From NCBI GenBank assembly GCA_017473225.1, contig JAFUMG010000056.1, forward strand, positions 1 to 34,112: a stretch of 34,112 bases of DNA. Direction: 5' to 3'. Both the position numbers and the translations under genes were made by a program. Below, piece by piece: positions 14,745 through 22,264 of the stretch. Source of the stretch: Oscillospiraceae bacterium. Its GTDB lineage: Bacteria > Bacillota > Clostridia > Oscillospirales > Oscillospiraceae. The notes below the pieces were generated by a model. That model was not told where the DNA came from, did no database searches, and saw nothing but the letters and a program-made list of their open reading frames with translations. Positions within the stretch are counted from its first letter, which is position 1; every line of letters begins with the position of its first letter.

Positions 14745-15116
14745 TTATTTTCCGTACTGCTGCAAATGGCGCTTGATGGCCTCGAAGGATGTATCGCTGA
14801 TGGTGTGCTCCATCCGGCAGGCGTCCTCCGCCGCTACCTCCTGGGGGACGCCCAGTCCCACCAGCATCTTGGTCAGCACCGTATGGCGGGAGTAAATCTT
14901 CTCCGCCACCTCCCGGCCGCTGTCGGTCAGGGTAATGTGGTTCTCGTCATCCATGACGATGTACCCATTGGTCTTCAGCAGATTCACCGCCCGGGACACG
15001 CTGGGCTTGGAGTAGCCCATGTATTCGCTGACGTCGATGGAGCGCACGTAGCCCTGCTTCTGGGACAGCACATAGATCGACTCCAAATACATTTCACCGG
15101 ATTCCTGCAGACGCAT
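14745..15116 (-). CDS. DtxR/MntR-family metal-dependent regulator
   Basis: A 123-residue DNA-binding repressor of the short DtxR/MntR type. The N-terminal winged helix (residues 5-70) starts SGEMYLESIYVLSQKQGYVRSIDVSEYMG and has the recognition helix SKPSVSRAVNLL. The dimerisation and metal-binding part carries HTVLTKML and EDACRMEH, which supply the usual His, Glu and Cys ligands. There is no SH3-like C-terminal domain, as in MntR-size members. Manganese or iron is the likely co-repressor; the mntP riboswitch operon elsewhere in the window suggests Mn homeostasis matters here, but a link is not shown. Confidence 0.88.
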   Translation of the reverse strand: MRLQESGEMYLESIYVLSQKQGYVRSIDVSEYMGYSKPSVSRAVNLLKTNGYIVMDDENHITLTDSGREVAEKIYSRHTVLTKMLVGLGVPQEVAAEDACRMEHTISDTSFEAIKRHLQQYGK

Positions 15117-15144
15117 AGGCTCCCTCCTTTCGTTGTTATATCAT

Positions 15145-15173
15145 AGCATACCATACCCCGGCGCAGATTGCAA
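15145..15173 (-). promoter_or_regulatory. Promoter of the DtxR-type gene
   Basis: Minus strand TTGCAA (15168-15173), 17-bp spacer, TATGCT (15145-15150). A TTGACT lies slightly upstream as an alternative -35. Confidence 0.6.
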
Positions 15174-15174
15174 G

Positions 15175-16398
15175 TCAAGTTTCCGGGTACAGTCGGTCCA
15201 TCTCCGCGGCAAAGGCGGCGCTTTCGGTGCATTTCCCCTTCCACAGCTTCAAGATCACATTCAGCTGCTCCTCGGTGAAGGCCCCGTTGGCAGGCTCCAC
15301 AGTCTGGGCAAGGGTCAGCGCTTCCGACGCCCCGGCGATGGGGGATACATTGCCCGGGTCCGCCGGGATGCCCTTGGTCAGGTCCGCCCGGAGCTGGTCG
15401 AATTCCCCGGTGGTCAGCAGCAGGATGAAATCGAAGGCCGCCTGGGGCGCGGCGCAGGCAGCGCTGACGGCCAGTACCTCCGCGTCCACGGAGATCACCG
15501 GCTCCGCCCCGCCCACACCGGGATAGGGAAACATGCCCCAGCGCAGGTCCGCCCGGGCCGCTTCCTCGGCCCGGGCGCAGAGGGCATTGGTGCCGTAAAC
15601 CATGGCGGCGTTGCTCAGGGTCACCCGGTTCTCCCCCGCGGGGGCGCCGGAGACCAGATAGCCCGCCCCGGCGAAATCCACCAGATCCGCCGCTGCGTCC
15701 AGCGCCTTCTCCTGCCAGCCGCCGGTCCGGGCGATATTTTCCGCTTCCGCCCCCAGATACTGGGTCAGATGGCGCAGCAGCACCGGGCCCGCGTCCTCGC
15801 TGTTCAATGTCAGGGGCTCCCAGCCCGCGGCCTTTAAGGCGGCGCAGACCTCCAGAAAGGCGGACCAGGTCTGAGGCGTCTGGGCAATGCCGGCGGCTTC
15901 AAAGGCCTCCCGGTTGTAATAGATGCCGGTGACATAGGGCGTCTGGGGAATGGCCGCCAGATATCCGCAGCGGCTCACCACCTGCTCCGTCAGGCAGCTG
16001 TAGCTCTTTTCGGCATAGCCTGCCGCTGCCGCCAGCTCCGTCAGGTCCAGCAGATCCCCGGCCCCCTCCGCCAGAGCGGTGCCAGACAGCTGGAGGATGT
16101 CGGCGGCTTCTTCCCCGCCCCAGCGGAGCTCCACCACCGCGCCGGTCCGGGCTTCAAACACCTCCGCCGCCTGGGTCAGCACCGCGGCTTCCGGGGCGTC
16201 CTCCGCCCACGAAGACCCCATGACCAGCGTCACGCCCTCATATTTCCGGGGCTGGGCCGTCTCCTCCAGCACCCATTCGGTGGGTGCGGCGGTTTCGGTA
16301 ACGGGTGGTTCCGTTTCTTCCGGCGTCACCCGGGCACATCCGGCGGCAAGGCCCATGATCAGCGCCGCGCAGAGCAGCAGACTGCATAATTTTTTCAT
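15175..16398 (-). CDS. ABC transporter solute-binding lipoprotein (family 1, sugar type)
   Basis: A 407-residue lipoprotein with signal peptide and lipobox AAGC (Cys at about 21), then an acidic Thr/Glu linker. The fold resembles family 1 extracellular solute-binding proteins used for carbohydrates: an early GVTLVMGSSWAEDAPEA segment, TPYVTGIYYNREAFEAAGI and TWSAFLEVCAALKAAGW in the middle. The start at 16398 has GAGGAGG upstream; the longer frame to 16461 is rejected. No permease or ATPase lies beside it, so it is an orphan that may serve a transporter encoded elsewhere. It has its own promoter and is divergent from the moaE-like gene. Confidence 0.82.
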   Translation of the reverse strand: MKKLCSLLLCAALIMGLAAGCARVTPEETEPPVTETAAPTEWVLEETAQPRKYEGVTLVMGSSWAEDAPEAAVLTQAAEVFEARTGAVVELRWGGEEAADILQLSGTALAEGAGDLLDLTELAAAAGYAEKSYSCLTEQVVSRCGYLAAIPQTPYVTGIYYNREAFEAAGIAQTPQTWSAFLEVCAALKAAGWEPLTLNSEDAGPVLLRHLTQYLGAEAENIARTGGWQEKALDAAADLVDFAGAGYLVSGAPAGENRVTLSNAAMVYGTNALCARAEEAARADLRWGMFPYPGVGGAEPVISVDAEVLAVSAACAAPQAAFDFILLLTTGEFDQLRADLTKGIPADPGNVSPIAGASEALTLAQTVEPANGAFTEEQLNVILKLWKGKCTESAAFAAEMDRLYPET

Positions 16399-16428
16399 AG
16401 AATATCCTCCTCGGATGGGAATGGGTCT

Positions 16429-16457
16429 ATTGTACCCCGCCACGGCCTTTTTTGCAA
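16429..16457 (-). promoter_or_regulatory. Promoter of the orphan binding protein gene
   Basis: Minus strand TTGCAA (16452-16457), 17-bp spacer, TACAAT (16429-16434). Confidence 0.75.
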
Positions 16458-16473
16458 CCACGGGAATTTCCCC

Positions 16474-16502
16474 TTGTCAGGAAGGGGCCCATCCTCTATA
16501 AT
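16474..16502 (+). promoter_or_regulatory. Promoter of the moaE-like gene
   Basis: TTGTCA (16474-16479), 17-bp spacer, TATAAT (16497-16502). Confidence 0.82.
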
Positions 16503-16533
16503 GAAGTCAGAAAATGTGACAGGAGGATCCTTT

Positions 16534-16926
16534 ATGGTAAAACCCATCCCTTCCATGGACGCCTGGCTGGCAGAGGCCAAGGCCCACGAAAGCGCGCCCA
16601 AGATCGGCATGTATCTGACCCACAACGGCGTGGTCCGCTCCACCGCCAAGGCTCTGGCCCGCCACGGCGATCCCAACACCAAGCCCGTCACCGGGATGCT
16701 CTTCTCCTATGACGCGGAAAAGGTGGACGCCGCCATCGCCGACGCCTACAAGCTGGAGGGCATTCATTACATCCGGGTCTGGCTCAACGAAGGCCGGCTG
16801 CAGACCGGGGATGACATCATGTACGTCCTCATCGGCGGCGACATCCGGCCCCATGTGGTGGATTGCCTGCAATATCTGGTAGGCCGGCTCAAAAACGAGT
16901 GCGTCGTCGAGACGGAGCTCCATTGA
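16534..16926 (+). CDS. moaE: MoaE-like molybdopterin synthase catalytic subunit
   Basis: A 130-residue protein resembling MoaE, which with MoaD inserts sulfur into precursor Z to form molybdopterin. The HNGVVR motif near residue 30 and the central IADAYKLEGIHYIRVWLNEGRLQTGDDIMYVLIGG fit the family. The C-terminus is short: LVGRLKNECVVETELH keeps the first of the two active-site lysines known in E. coli MoaE (Lys119) but has Thr where Lys126 would be, and lacks the usual W-K-K stretch. The start is set by AGGAGG before 16534. It converges on moaA. It may be a variant enzyme or a MoaE-like protein with another task. Confidence 0.75.
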   Translation: MVKPIPSMDAWLAEAKAHESAPKIGMYLTHNGVVRSTAKALARHGDPNTKPVTGMLFSYDAEKVDAAIADAYKLEGIHYIRVWLNEGRLQTGDDIMYVLIGGDIRPHVVDCLQYLVGRLKNECVVETELH

Positions 16927-16958
16927 TGGAGACGCTGTTCTGTTTGCGGCGAAGCCGC

Positions 16959-17090
16959 CTTTGGCTCCCTCTTTGAGGGAGCTGGCAAAAATCTCTGATT
17001 TTTGACCGAGGGAGTGACGCACAGACGTTAGAACACTCCCCCAGTCACGCTGTTCGCGTGACAGCCCCCTCAGAGAGGGGGCCAAGGCTT
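16959..17090. repeat. Palindromic intergenic element of another family
   Basis: About 132 bp with imperfect inverted ends, GCCTTTGGCTCCCTC near 16959 and GAGGGGGCCAAGGC near 17075-17088. The interior has further hairpins (GAGGGAGCTGGC, GGGAGTGACGC, GTCACGCTGTTCGCGTGAC). It lacks the AAATTGTAG ends of the other elements. It lies between the convergent moaE-like and moaA genes. Confidence 0.7.
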
Positions 17091-17131
17091 CTAACCAACA
17101 AAGCATACAGCCATAATTCCAAATTCAAAGG

Positions 17132-17161
17132 AAACAGGCCACCCGGTTGGGTGGCCTGTTT
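17132..17161 (-). terminator. Terminator of moaA
   Basis: A perfect 13-bp stem, AAACAGGCCACCC (17132-17144) with its complement at 17149-17161, 4-nt loop. It lies 5 bp after the moaA stop. Confidence 0.85.
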
Positions 17162-17166
17162 TTCAC

Positions 17167-18120
17167 TTATCCGCCGATCTGGTTCATGTTCCGCCCCGCC
17201 TGGCTGCGGTTTTCGGCGGAGAGCTCTCCATGCCAGGCAGGCTTGTTCCAGATGGCGTCCTTCAGCACCGCCACCATGCCGTCGTAGTCCAGCCCCTTCA
17301 GGGAATACTCGTCGCCGGAATGGAGACAGGGCTTCACCTTGCCGTCGGCGGTCAGCCGGATCCGGTTGCAGGTGCCGCAGAAATGGGCGCTGACCGGGCT
17401 GATCAGGCCGATGCTGCCCTGGCCGCCGGGCAGGCGGTAGAGCCGGGCCACGCCGCCGTCAGGGGCGGTCTCCACCGCTTCCGGCAGCTTGTCCAGAACG
17501 GTGGTATAGGGAATGAAGGCCTTGCTGTCGAAATCGCCGCTGTCGTACATGGGCATCATCTCGATGAAGCGCACATCGACGGGATACTTCTTCGTCAGCT
17601 CCGCCAGGGGGACGATCTCGTCGTCATTGAAGCCGCCGATGAGCACCGCGTTGATCTTGACCTTCTCGAAGCCGGCATCCAGCGCCGCTTCCAGACCGGC
17701 CATGGCCTGGTCCAGGGTGCCGATGCGGGTGATATAGGCGTACTTTTCAGGGTTCAGCGTATCCAGGCTCATGTTGATACGGCTGACCCCCGCCTCCTTC
17801 AGCGGCTTCGCAAGCTGGGGCAGCAGGACGCCGTTGGTGGTCAGACAGACCTCCCGGATGCCCTCCACCTCCGCCGCCCGGCGGCAGATGGAGACCACGT
17901 TCTTCTTCACCAAAGGCTCACCGCCGGTGATGCGGAGCTTCTCGATGCCCAGGGACGCCGCGGCCCGGATGGCCCGGATGAGCTCCTCCTCCGTCAGCAT
18001 TTCCTCATGGCGCTTTTTGCAGACCCCGTCCTCCGGCATACAGTAGCGGCAGCGCAAATTGCACAGCTCCGTAATAGAGACACGCAGGTAACGGATATTT
18101 CGTTCCAATCTGTCGATCAT
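17167..18120 (-). CDS. moaA: GTP 3',8-cyclase MoaA
   Basis: A 317-residue radical SAM enzyme that, with MoaC, converts GTP to precursor Z in molybdenum cofactor synthesis. The radical SAM cluster CNLRCRYC has Cys20, 24 and 27. The second cluster is at Cys248, 251 and 265 (HFCGTCNRIRLTADGKVKPC). The C-terminal Gly-Gly tail needed for activity is present. ITGGEPL is the SAM-binding GGEP motif. No moaC is beside it, and only a moaE-like gene converges on it, so the pathway is split. A near-consensus promoter lies at 18151-18179. Confidence 0.96.
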   Translation of the reverse strand: MIDRLERNIRYLRVSITELCNLRCRYCMPEDGVCKKRHEEMLTEEELIRAIRAAASLGIEKLRITGGEPLVKKNVVSICRRAAEVEGIREVCLTTNGVLLPQLAKPLKEAGVSRINMSLDTLNPEKYAYITRIGTLDQAMAGLEAALDAGFEKVKINAVLIGGFNDDEIVPLAELTKKYPVDVRFIEMMPMYDSGDFDSKAFIPYTTVLDKLPEAVETAPDGGVARLYRLPGGQGSIGLISPVSAHFCGTCNRIRLTADGKVKPCLHSGDEYSLKGLDYDGMVAVLKDAIWNKPAWHGELSAENRSQAGRNMNQIGG

Positions 18121-18150
18121 AGGGATTCCTCGTTCGTATATGATAGGTTC

Positions 18151-18179
18151 ATTATAGCCGCCGTGCCCGTCCCGGGCAA
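18151..18179 (-). promoter_or_regulatory. Promoter of moaA
   Basis: Minus strand TTGCCC (18174-18179), 17-bp spacer, TATAAT (18151-18156). Confidence 0.78.
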
Positions 18180-18204
18180 GTGGAAATTTGTGAGATGACC
18201 TGGA

Positions 18205-19008
18205 TCACCGGATGGCGTCCAGGATCTCCGCCGCGTCATTCAGCACCAGATGGGGCTTGACGTCGGACTTTTCCAGAATTTCCAGGGTGGTCTCGCCGCT
18301 CATCACCAGGATCCCCGTGATGCCCGCGTTGATGCCGGACTTCACATCGGTGTAGATCCGATCCCCCACCACAGCGGTCTCTTTCTTCCCATAGCCGCTG
18401 TGGGCCATGGCCAGCTCCGGCATCAAAGGGCCGGGCTTACCGATGACCACCGGCCGCCTGCCCGTAGCGTTGAAGATCATATCGCAGACACTGCCGCAGT
18501 CCGGCACGCTGCCGAATTCCGTGGGGCAGACATAGTCCGGGTTCGTGGCAATGTAAGGAAGGTCCTTCCGGGTCAGCAGCAGAAAGCTGACATCATGGAG
18601 CTTCTGGAAGGTCAGCTCCGTGTCAAAGCCCATGACGACGCACTCCACCTCGTCCAGTCTTTCCGTGACGGTAAAGCCCTCCATCTCCAGCTCTCGCTTC
18701 AATGACCTGGTGCCGCAGACATAGAGCTTCTTCCCGGGGTGGTGCTTTTGGAGGTAATAGGCCGTGGCCTGGGAGGAGGTTATGAAATCCTCCCGGGTGG
18801 ATTCGATGCCCAATTTATCGAGCTTTTTGATGTAGTCCTCCACGCTTTTGGAGGAATTATTGGTCATAAACAGATATTTTCTGCCGGAAGCCTTCAGCTC
18901 CGCCAGCAGCTCCGCGGTAAAATCATACAGCCGCTCTCCCAGATACAGCGTCCCGTCCATGTCGAACAGGTACAGACGGATCCGGCGCAGCAGTTCGTCT
19001 TTTTCCAT
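18205..19008 (-). CDS. HAD-IIA family phosphatase (NagD/PNPase-like)
   Basis: A 267-residue cytoplasmic HAD-superfamily hydrolase. Motif I is LFDMDGTLYLG (about 14-24), motif II FMTNNSS, the C2-cap region follows, motif III IGKPGP holds the Lys, and motif IV is VVGDRIYTDV. This layout is the NagD/4-nitrophenylphosphatase IIA subfamily, acting on small phosphate esters such as sugar phosphates or nucleotides. It lies 18 bp after a TRAP-type binding protein gene and is probably cotranscribed with it. The true substrate is unknown. Confidence 0.88.
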   Translation of the reverse strand: MEKDELLRRIRLYLFDMDGTLYLGERLYDFTAELLAELKASGRKYLFMTNNSSKSVEDYIKKLDKLGIESTREDFITSSQATAYYLQKHHPGKKLYVCGTRSLKRELEMEGFTVTERLDEVECVVMGFDTELTFQKLHDVSFLLLTRKDLPYIATNPDYVCPTEFGSVPDCGSVCDMIFNATGRRPVVIGKPGPLMPELAMAHSGYGKKETAVVGDRIYTDVKSGINAGITGILVMSGETTLEILEKSDVKPHLVLNDAAEILDAIR

Positions 19009-19026
19009 CCTTTGTTCTCCTTTTCC

Positions 19027-20013
19027 TCAGCCTTCCTGGATCTGGCGGACCAGGTCCAGATACTCCCCGCAGTAGGTCTCATACAGGGGCTGGGCGGTCT
19101 CCCGGAACTGGGCCAGGGCTTCCTCCGTCAGGACGATCTCCTGACAGCCCCCGGCGATGGCGGCGGCCCGGGATTCCTCCTCCTGGGCCGTCCAGATCTC
19201 CCGCTGGTACAATGCCGACTCCCGGGCGCAGTCCGCGATGATCTCCCGGTATTCCTCCGGCAGGATCTCCCAAGTCCGGGCGCTGGCCAGCTGCACCTCC
19301 GGCACCCGGCTGTGCTCGTCCACGGTGTAGTATTTGGCCACCTTGTAGTGCTCCTGCATCTGGTAGGAGGGCCAGTTGTTCTCCGCCGCGTCGATCTTGC
19401 CGGTCTCGAAGGCGTAGTACACATCACTGTAGGCAAAGGTCACCGGCTGGCCCCCCAGCAGCGTGATCATATCCAGCACCATCTGAGATTCCTGGACCCG
19501 GACCGTCAGCCCCGCCATATCCGCCGGGCAGGTGATCTTCACGGAATCCGAATAGTAGGACCGGGCTCCGGCGTCATACCAGCTGAGCCCCACCAGCCCC
19601 GCTTCCTCAAAGATCCCCAGGAAATCCTGGCCGATCTGACCATCCAGGATCCGCCACATGTGGGCGGAGTCCTCATAGAGGTAGGGCAGCTGCAGCACAT
19701 TGAGAGCCGGCAGCTCATCGGAAATGGACGCCAGGGAGATCCGGGCGAAATCAATGCCGCCGAAGGCCATCTGCTCCAGGACCTCCTCCTCGGTGCCGTA
19801 TTCCCCGCCGTATTTGACCTGGATGACGACCTTGCCATCGGTCCGCTCCTTCACCAGCTCGGCGAATTTCCGGGCGCCCAGGGTGGTGGGATAATGATCC
19901 GGCTGGTTTTCCGCGTAGGTCAGCACATATTCCGGCACCGTGGCCTCTTCGCCCCCGCAGCCGCCAAGAAGCAGAAAACAGAGGATCAGCAGAATAGACA
20001 GCAGTTTCTTCAT
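19027..20013 (-). CDS. Orphan TRAP transporter substrate-binding lipoprotein (DctP-type)
   Basis: A 328-residue DctP-family solute receptor. It has a short signal with lipobox GGC, then YVLTYAENQPDHYPTTLGARKFAELVKERTDGKVVIQVKYGGEYG, the family's opening. The carboxylate-binding Arg region is GLTVRVQESQMVLDMI, and DVYYAFETGKIDAAENNWPSY follows. The start at 20013 gives a standard signal length. It differs from the DctP of the complete operon at 22265-23287 and has no DctQM of its own, so it may supply another specificity to that permease. Upstream DNA is almost entirely palindromic element. Confidence 0.88.
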   Translation of the reverse strand: MKKLLSILLILCFLLLGGCGGEEATVPEYVLTYAENQPDHYPTTLGARKFAELVKERTDGKVVIQVKYGGEYGTEEEVLEQMAFGGIDFARISLASISDELPALNVLQLPYLYEDSAHMWRILDGQIGQDFLGIFEEAGLVGLSWYDAGARSYYSDSVKITCPADMAGLTVRVQESQMVLDMITLLGGQPVTFAYSDVYYAFETGKIDAAENNWPSYQMQEHYKVAKYYTVDEHSRVPEVQLASARTWEILPEEYREIIADCARESALYQREIWTAQEEESRAAAIAGGCQEIVLTEEALAQFRETAQPLYETYCGEYLDLVRQIQEG

Positions 20014-20028
20014 ATCCTTCACGTCCTT

Positions 20029-20276
20029 CCAAAGCACTCAAAAAGAAACACGTCATTGCGAGCCAGTCCGCAGACTGGCGTGGCAATCCCCCGGATTTTC
20101 CGTGAACCTACATAAAGAGGAACTGAACTTCTTCCGGAAATTCCAAAGTTTTTTGACATCTGACACAGGTGCGCCGCCATAGGGGATTGCCACGCCAGTG
20201 TGAGCACTGGCTCGCAATGACAGCATATTTTTTAGACGCCGCAACCCCTGTTCAACAGAATGCTAAACTCCAACTT
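20029..20276. repeat. Modular palindromic element, copy 6 (core C, inverted, decayed)
   Basis: About 248 bp. The arms CGTCATTGCGAGCCAGT at 20051 and CACTGGCTCGCAATGACAG near 20203-20221 match copy 5 (7456-7715). The right flank, read in reverse complement, follows the left flank of copy 5 (GTTGAACAG, GGTTGCGGCGTCTAAAAA), so this copy is inverted relative to it. The ends have decayed (AAACTCCAACTT in place of AAACTACAATTT). The left boundary is approximate. Confidence 0.75.
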
Positions 20277-20320
20277 CTCCCTCCAGTATACACGACACGC
20301 GGGAAAATCGCAAGGGCATA

Positions 20321-20360
20321 AAAAGGGGGCGGCGGTACCGGAGAAGGGGTACCGCCGCCC
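20321..20360 (-). terminator. Terminator of the TRAP operon
   Basis: A 13-bp stem, GGGCGGCGGTACC (20327-20339) with its complement at 20348-20360, 8-nt loop, followed on the minus strand by CCTTTTTATG. Confidence 0.88.
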
Positions 20361-20400
20361 TGAGAGAGGGGATTGGAAATCGATCCGTTAGGTTTTCCGC

Positions 20401-21702
20401 TTATGCCAGGCCGGCCAGCTGGGGCAGCAGCATGGAGACAGCGGGAACATAGGTGACCAGCAGCAGACCAATGATGATGGCCACATAGAACTTCAGCATG
20501 TAGGGCATGACCTTAGCCAGAGAGGTACGGCCGACCTTGATGCCGACGAACAGGGTGTTGCCGACAGGGGGAGTGATGTTGCCGATGCACAGGTTGTAGA
20601 TCAGGATCAGACCGAAGTGGATGGGATCCATGCCAAAACCGGTGCAGATGGGCAGGAACAGAGGGGTGAAGATCAGGATGGCAGGGGTGACGTCCATGAA
20701 GGTACCGGCGATCAGCAGGATCACGTTCATGATCAGCAGGATCAGGTACTTGTTGTTGGTCAGGCCCAGCAGTGCGTTGGCAACAGCGTCGGGGATCTGC
20801 ATGAAGGCCATGACCCAGCCCAGGATGTTGGAAACGCCGATCAGGAAGACGACCATGCCGGAGGTCTTGGCGGAGTCGACGATGATCTTCCACAGGGACT
20901 TCAGGTTGATATTCTTATAGCAGATAGCCAGGATCAGAGAGTAGACGACGGCGATGGCGGAGCCCTCGGTGGCGGAGAAGATACCGCCGATGATGCCGCC
21001 GATGACGACGATGATCAGGGACAGGGAGGGCAGAGCCTGCAGAGTGGCGATGCCCAGGGTCTTCCAGGAGAACTTACCCTCGGTGCCCTTGTAGCCCTTC
21101 TTCTTGGCGATCAGGACGGCAACCAAGGCGCAGGCCAGTGCCCAGATGATGCCGGGGACGTAACCGGCCATGAACAGGGCAGCGACGGAGGTGCCGCCGG
21201 CAGCCAGGGAGTAGGTGATCATGGCGTTGGAGGGGGGGACCAGCAGACCGGAGGGAGCGGAGGACGCGTTGGCAGCGGCGGTCAGTGCGGGATCATAACC
21301 GGCTTCCTCAGCGCCGTCACGGATCATGGAGCCGACAGCGGCAGCGGCGGCAGCTGCGGAGCCGGAGATAGCGCCGAACAGAGCGTTGGTGCCAACGTTG
21401 GTGACCAGCAGAGCGCCGGGCAGCTTGCCCAGGATGGCCATAACGAAGTTGACCAGCCGCTTCGCGATGCCGCCCTGGTTCATGATGTTACCGGCCAGGA
21501 TGAAGAAGGGGATCGCGGTCAGGCTGAACTTGGACATGCCGACGAAGGTACGCTGGGCAGCGGTCAGAACGGCGACATCCAGATCGATGCAGGTCAGGAT
21601 GGCAGCCAGAGAAGAAATACCGATGGAGTAAGCGATGGGCACGCCCAGGAACATCAGTCCCAGCATAACGCCCAGGATAATAAACAAACCTTGAATTGCC
21701 AT
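20401..21702 (-). CDS. dctM: TRAP transporter large permease (DctM)
   Basis: A 433-residue, roughly 12-helix membrane protein, the ion-coupled transport subunit of a TRAP carboxylate importer. Typical features are the N-terminal LGVPIAYSIG, the central ANASSAPSGLLVPPSNAMITYSLAAGGTS, and the late NVILLIAGTFMDVTPAILI and NLCIGNITPPVGNTLFVG. Length is normal. It starts 3 bp after dctQ, with AAGGAGG upstream. It is the last gene of dctP-dctQ-dctM. Confidence 0.94.
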   Translation of the reverse strand: MAIQGLFIILGVMLGLMFLGVPIAYSIGISSLAAILTCIDLDVAVLTAAQRTFVGMSKFSLTAIPFFILAGNIMNQGGIAKRLVNFVMAILGKLPGALLVTNVGTNALFGAISGSAAAAAAAVGSMIRDGAEEAGYDPALTAAANASSAPSGLLVPPSNAMITYSLAAGGTSVAALFMAGYVPGIIWALACALVAVLIAKKKGYKGTEGKFSWKTLGIATLQALPSLSLIIVVIGGIIGGIFSATEGSAIAVVYSLILAICYKNINLKSLWKIIVDSAKTSGMVVFLIGVSNILGWVMAFMQIPDAVANALLGLTNNKYLILLIMNVILLIAGTFMDVTPAILIFTPLFLPICTGFGMDPIHFGLILIYNLCIGNITPPVGNTLFVGIKVGRTSLAKVMPYMLKFYVAIIIGLLLVTYVPAVSMLLPQLAGLA

Positions 21703-21705
21703 AAC

Positions 21706-22251
21706 TTATGCCTCCTTTTCCGCTTCGGCACGATCAGCTTCGGCCTTGGCAATGGCAGCGGCGGCCTCGTCCAGAGCGGCCTCGCTGGTGCCCTGAACGA
21801 TCTCGATGAGGTTCATGATGGAGTAGACGCACATCAGAACGCCGCAGATGGGCATGGTCCAGTAGAAGGTGCCCACGGGGATGCCCAGGGAAGAGGTCTG
21901 CTGGCCCATGGCCAGAGCGGAGACCTGGAAGCCGCCGAAGACCAGGATGGTGGCGGCGAAGATCAGGGAAACGACCTCAGCGAAGACCAGCAGAGCCTTC
22001 TTGGGGCCGGGCTTCAGCATATCGACCACGACGGGGATGTTCATGTGGCCCCGCTCGCCGGTGACGACCGCGGCGCCGAACATGGTGGCGCAACCGAACA
22101 GGAAGCCCACCAGCTCCTCAGACCAGGTGGAGGGGCTGTTGAAGATATAACGGGTGATGACCTGATAGGTGGTCAGGATGGTCATGATGGCCAGGCTGCC
22201 GCCCGCCAGGACGTTCAGGATGGTGTCGAGGACTTTTCTCAATGCTTTCAT
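21706..22251 (-). CDS. dctQ: TRAP transporter small permease (DctQ)
   Basis: A 181-residue, four-helix membrane protein, the small subunit of the TRAP complex. Family hallmarks are VITRYIFNSPSTWSEELVGFLFGCATMFGAA and the late VGTFYWTMPICGVLMCVYSI. A charged Ala/Glu tail follows the last helix. The start at 22251 is chosen over an ATG 6 bp upstream because it sits 8 bp after GGAGG. It lies between dctP and dctM. Confidence 0.93.
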   Translation of the reverse strand: MKALRKVLDTILNVLAGGSLAIMTILTTYQVITRYIFNSPSTWSEELVGFLFGCATMFGAAVVTGERGHMNIPVVVDMLKPGPKKALLVFAEVVSLIFAATILVFGGFQVSALAMGQQTSSLGIPVGTFYWTMPICGVLMCVYSIMNLIEIVQGTSEAALDEAAAAIAKAEADRAEAEKEA

Positions 22252-22264
22252 TGTCATATCCTCC

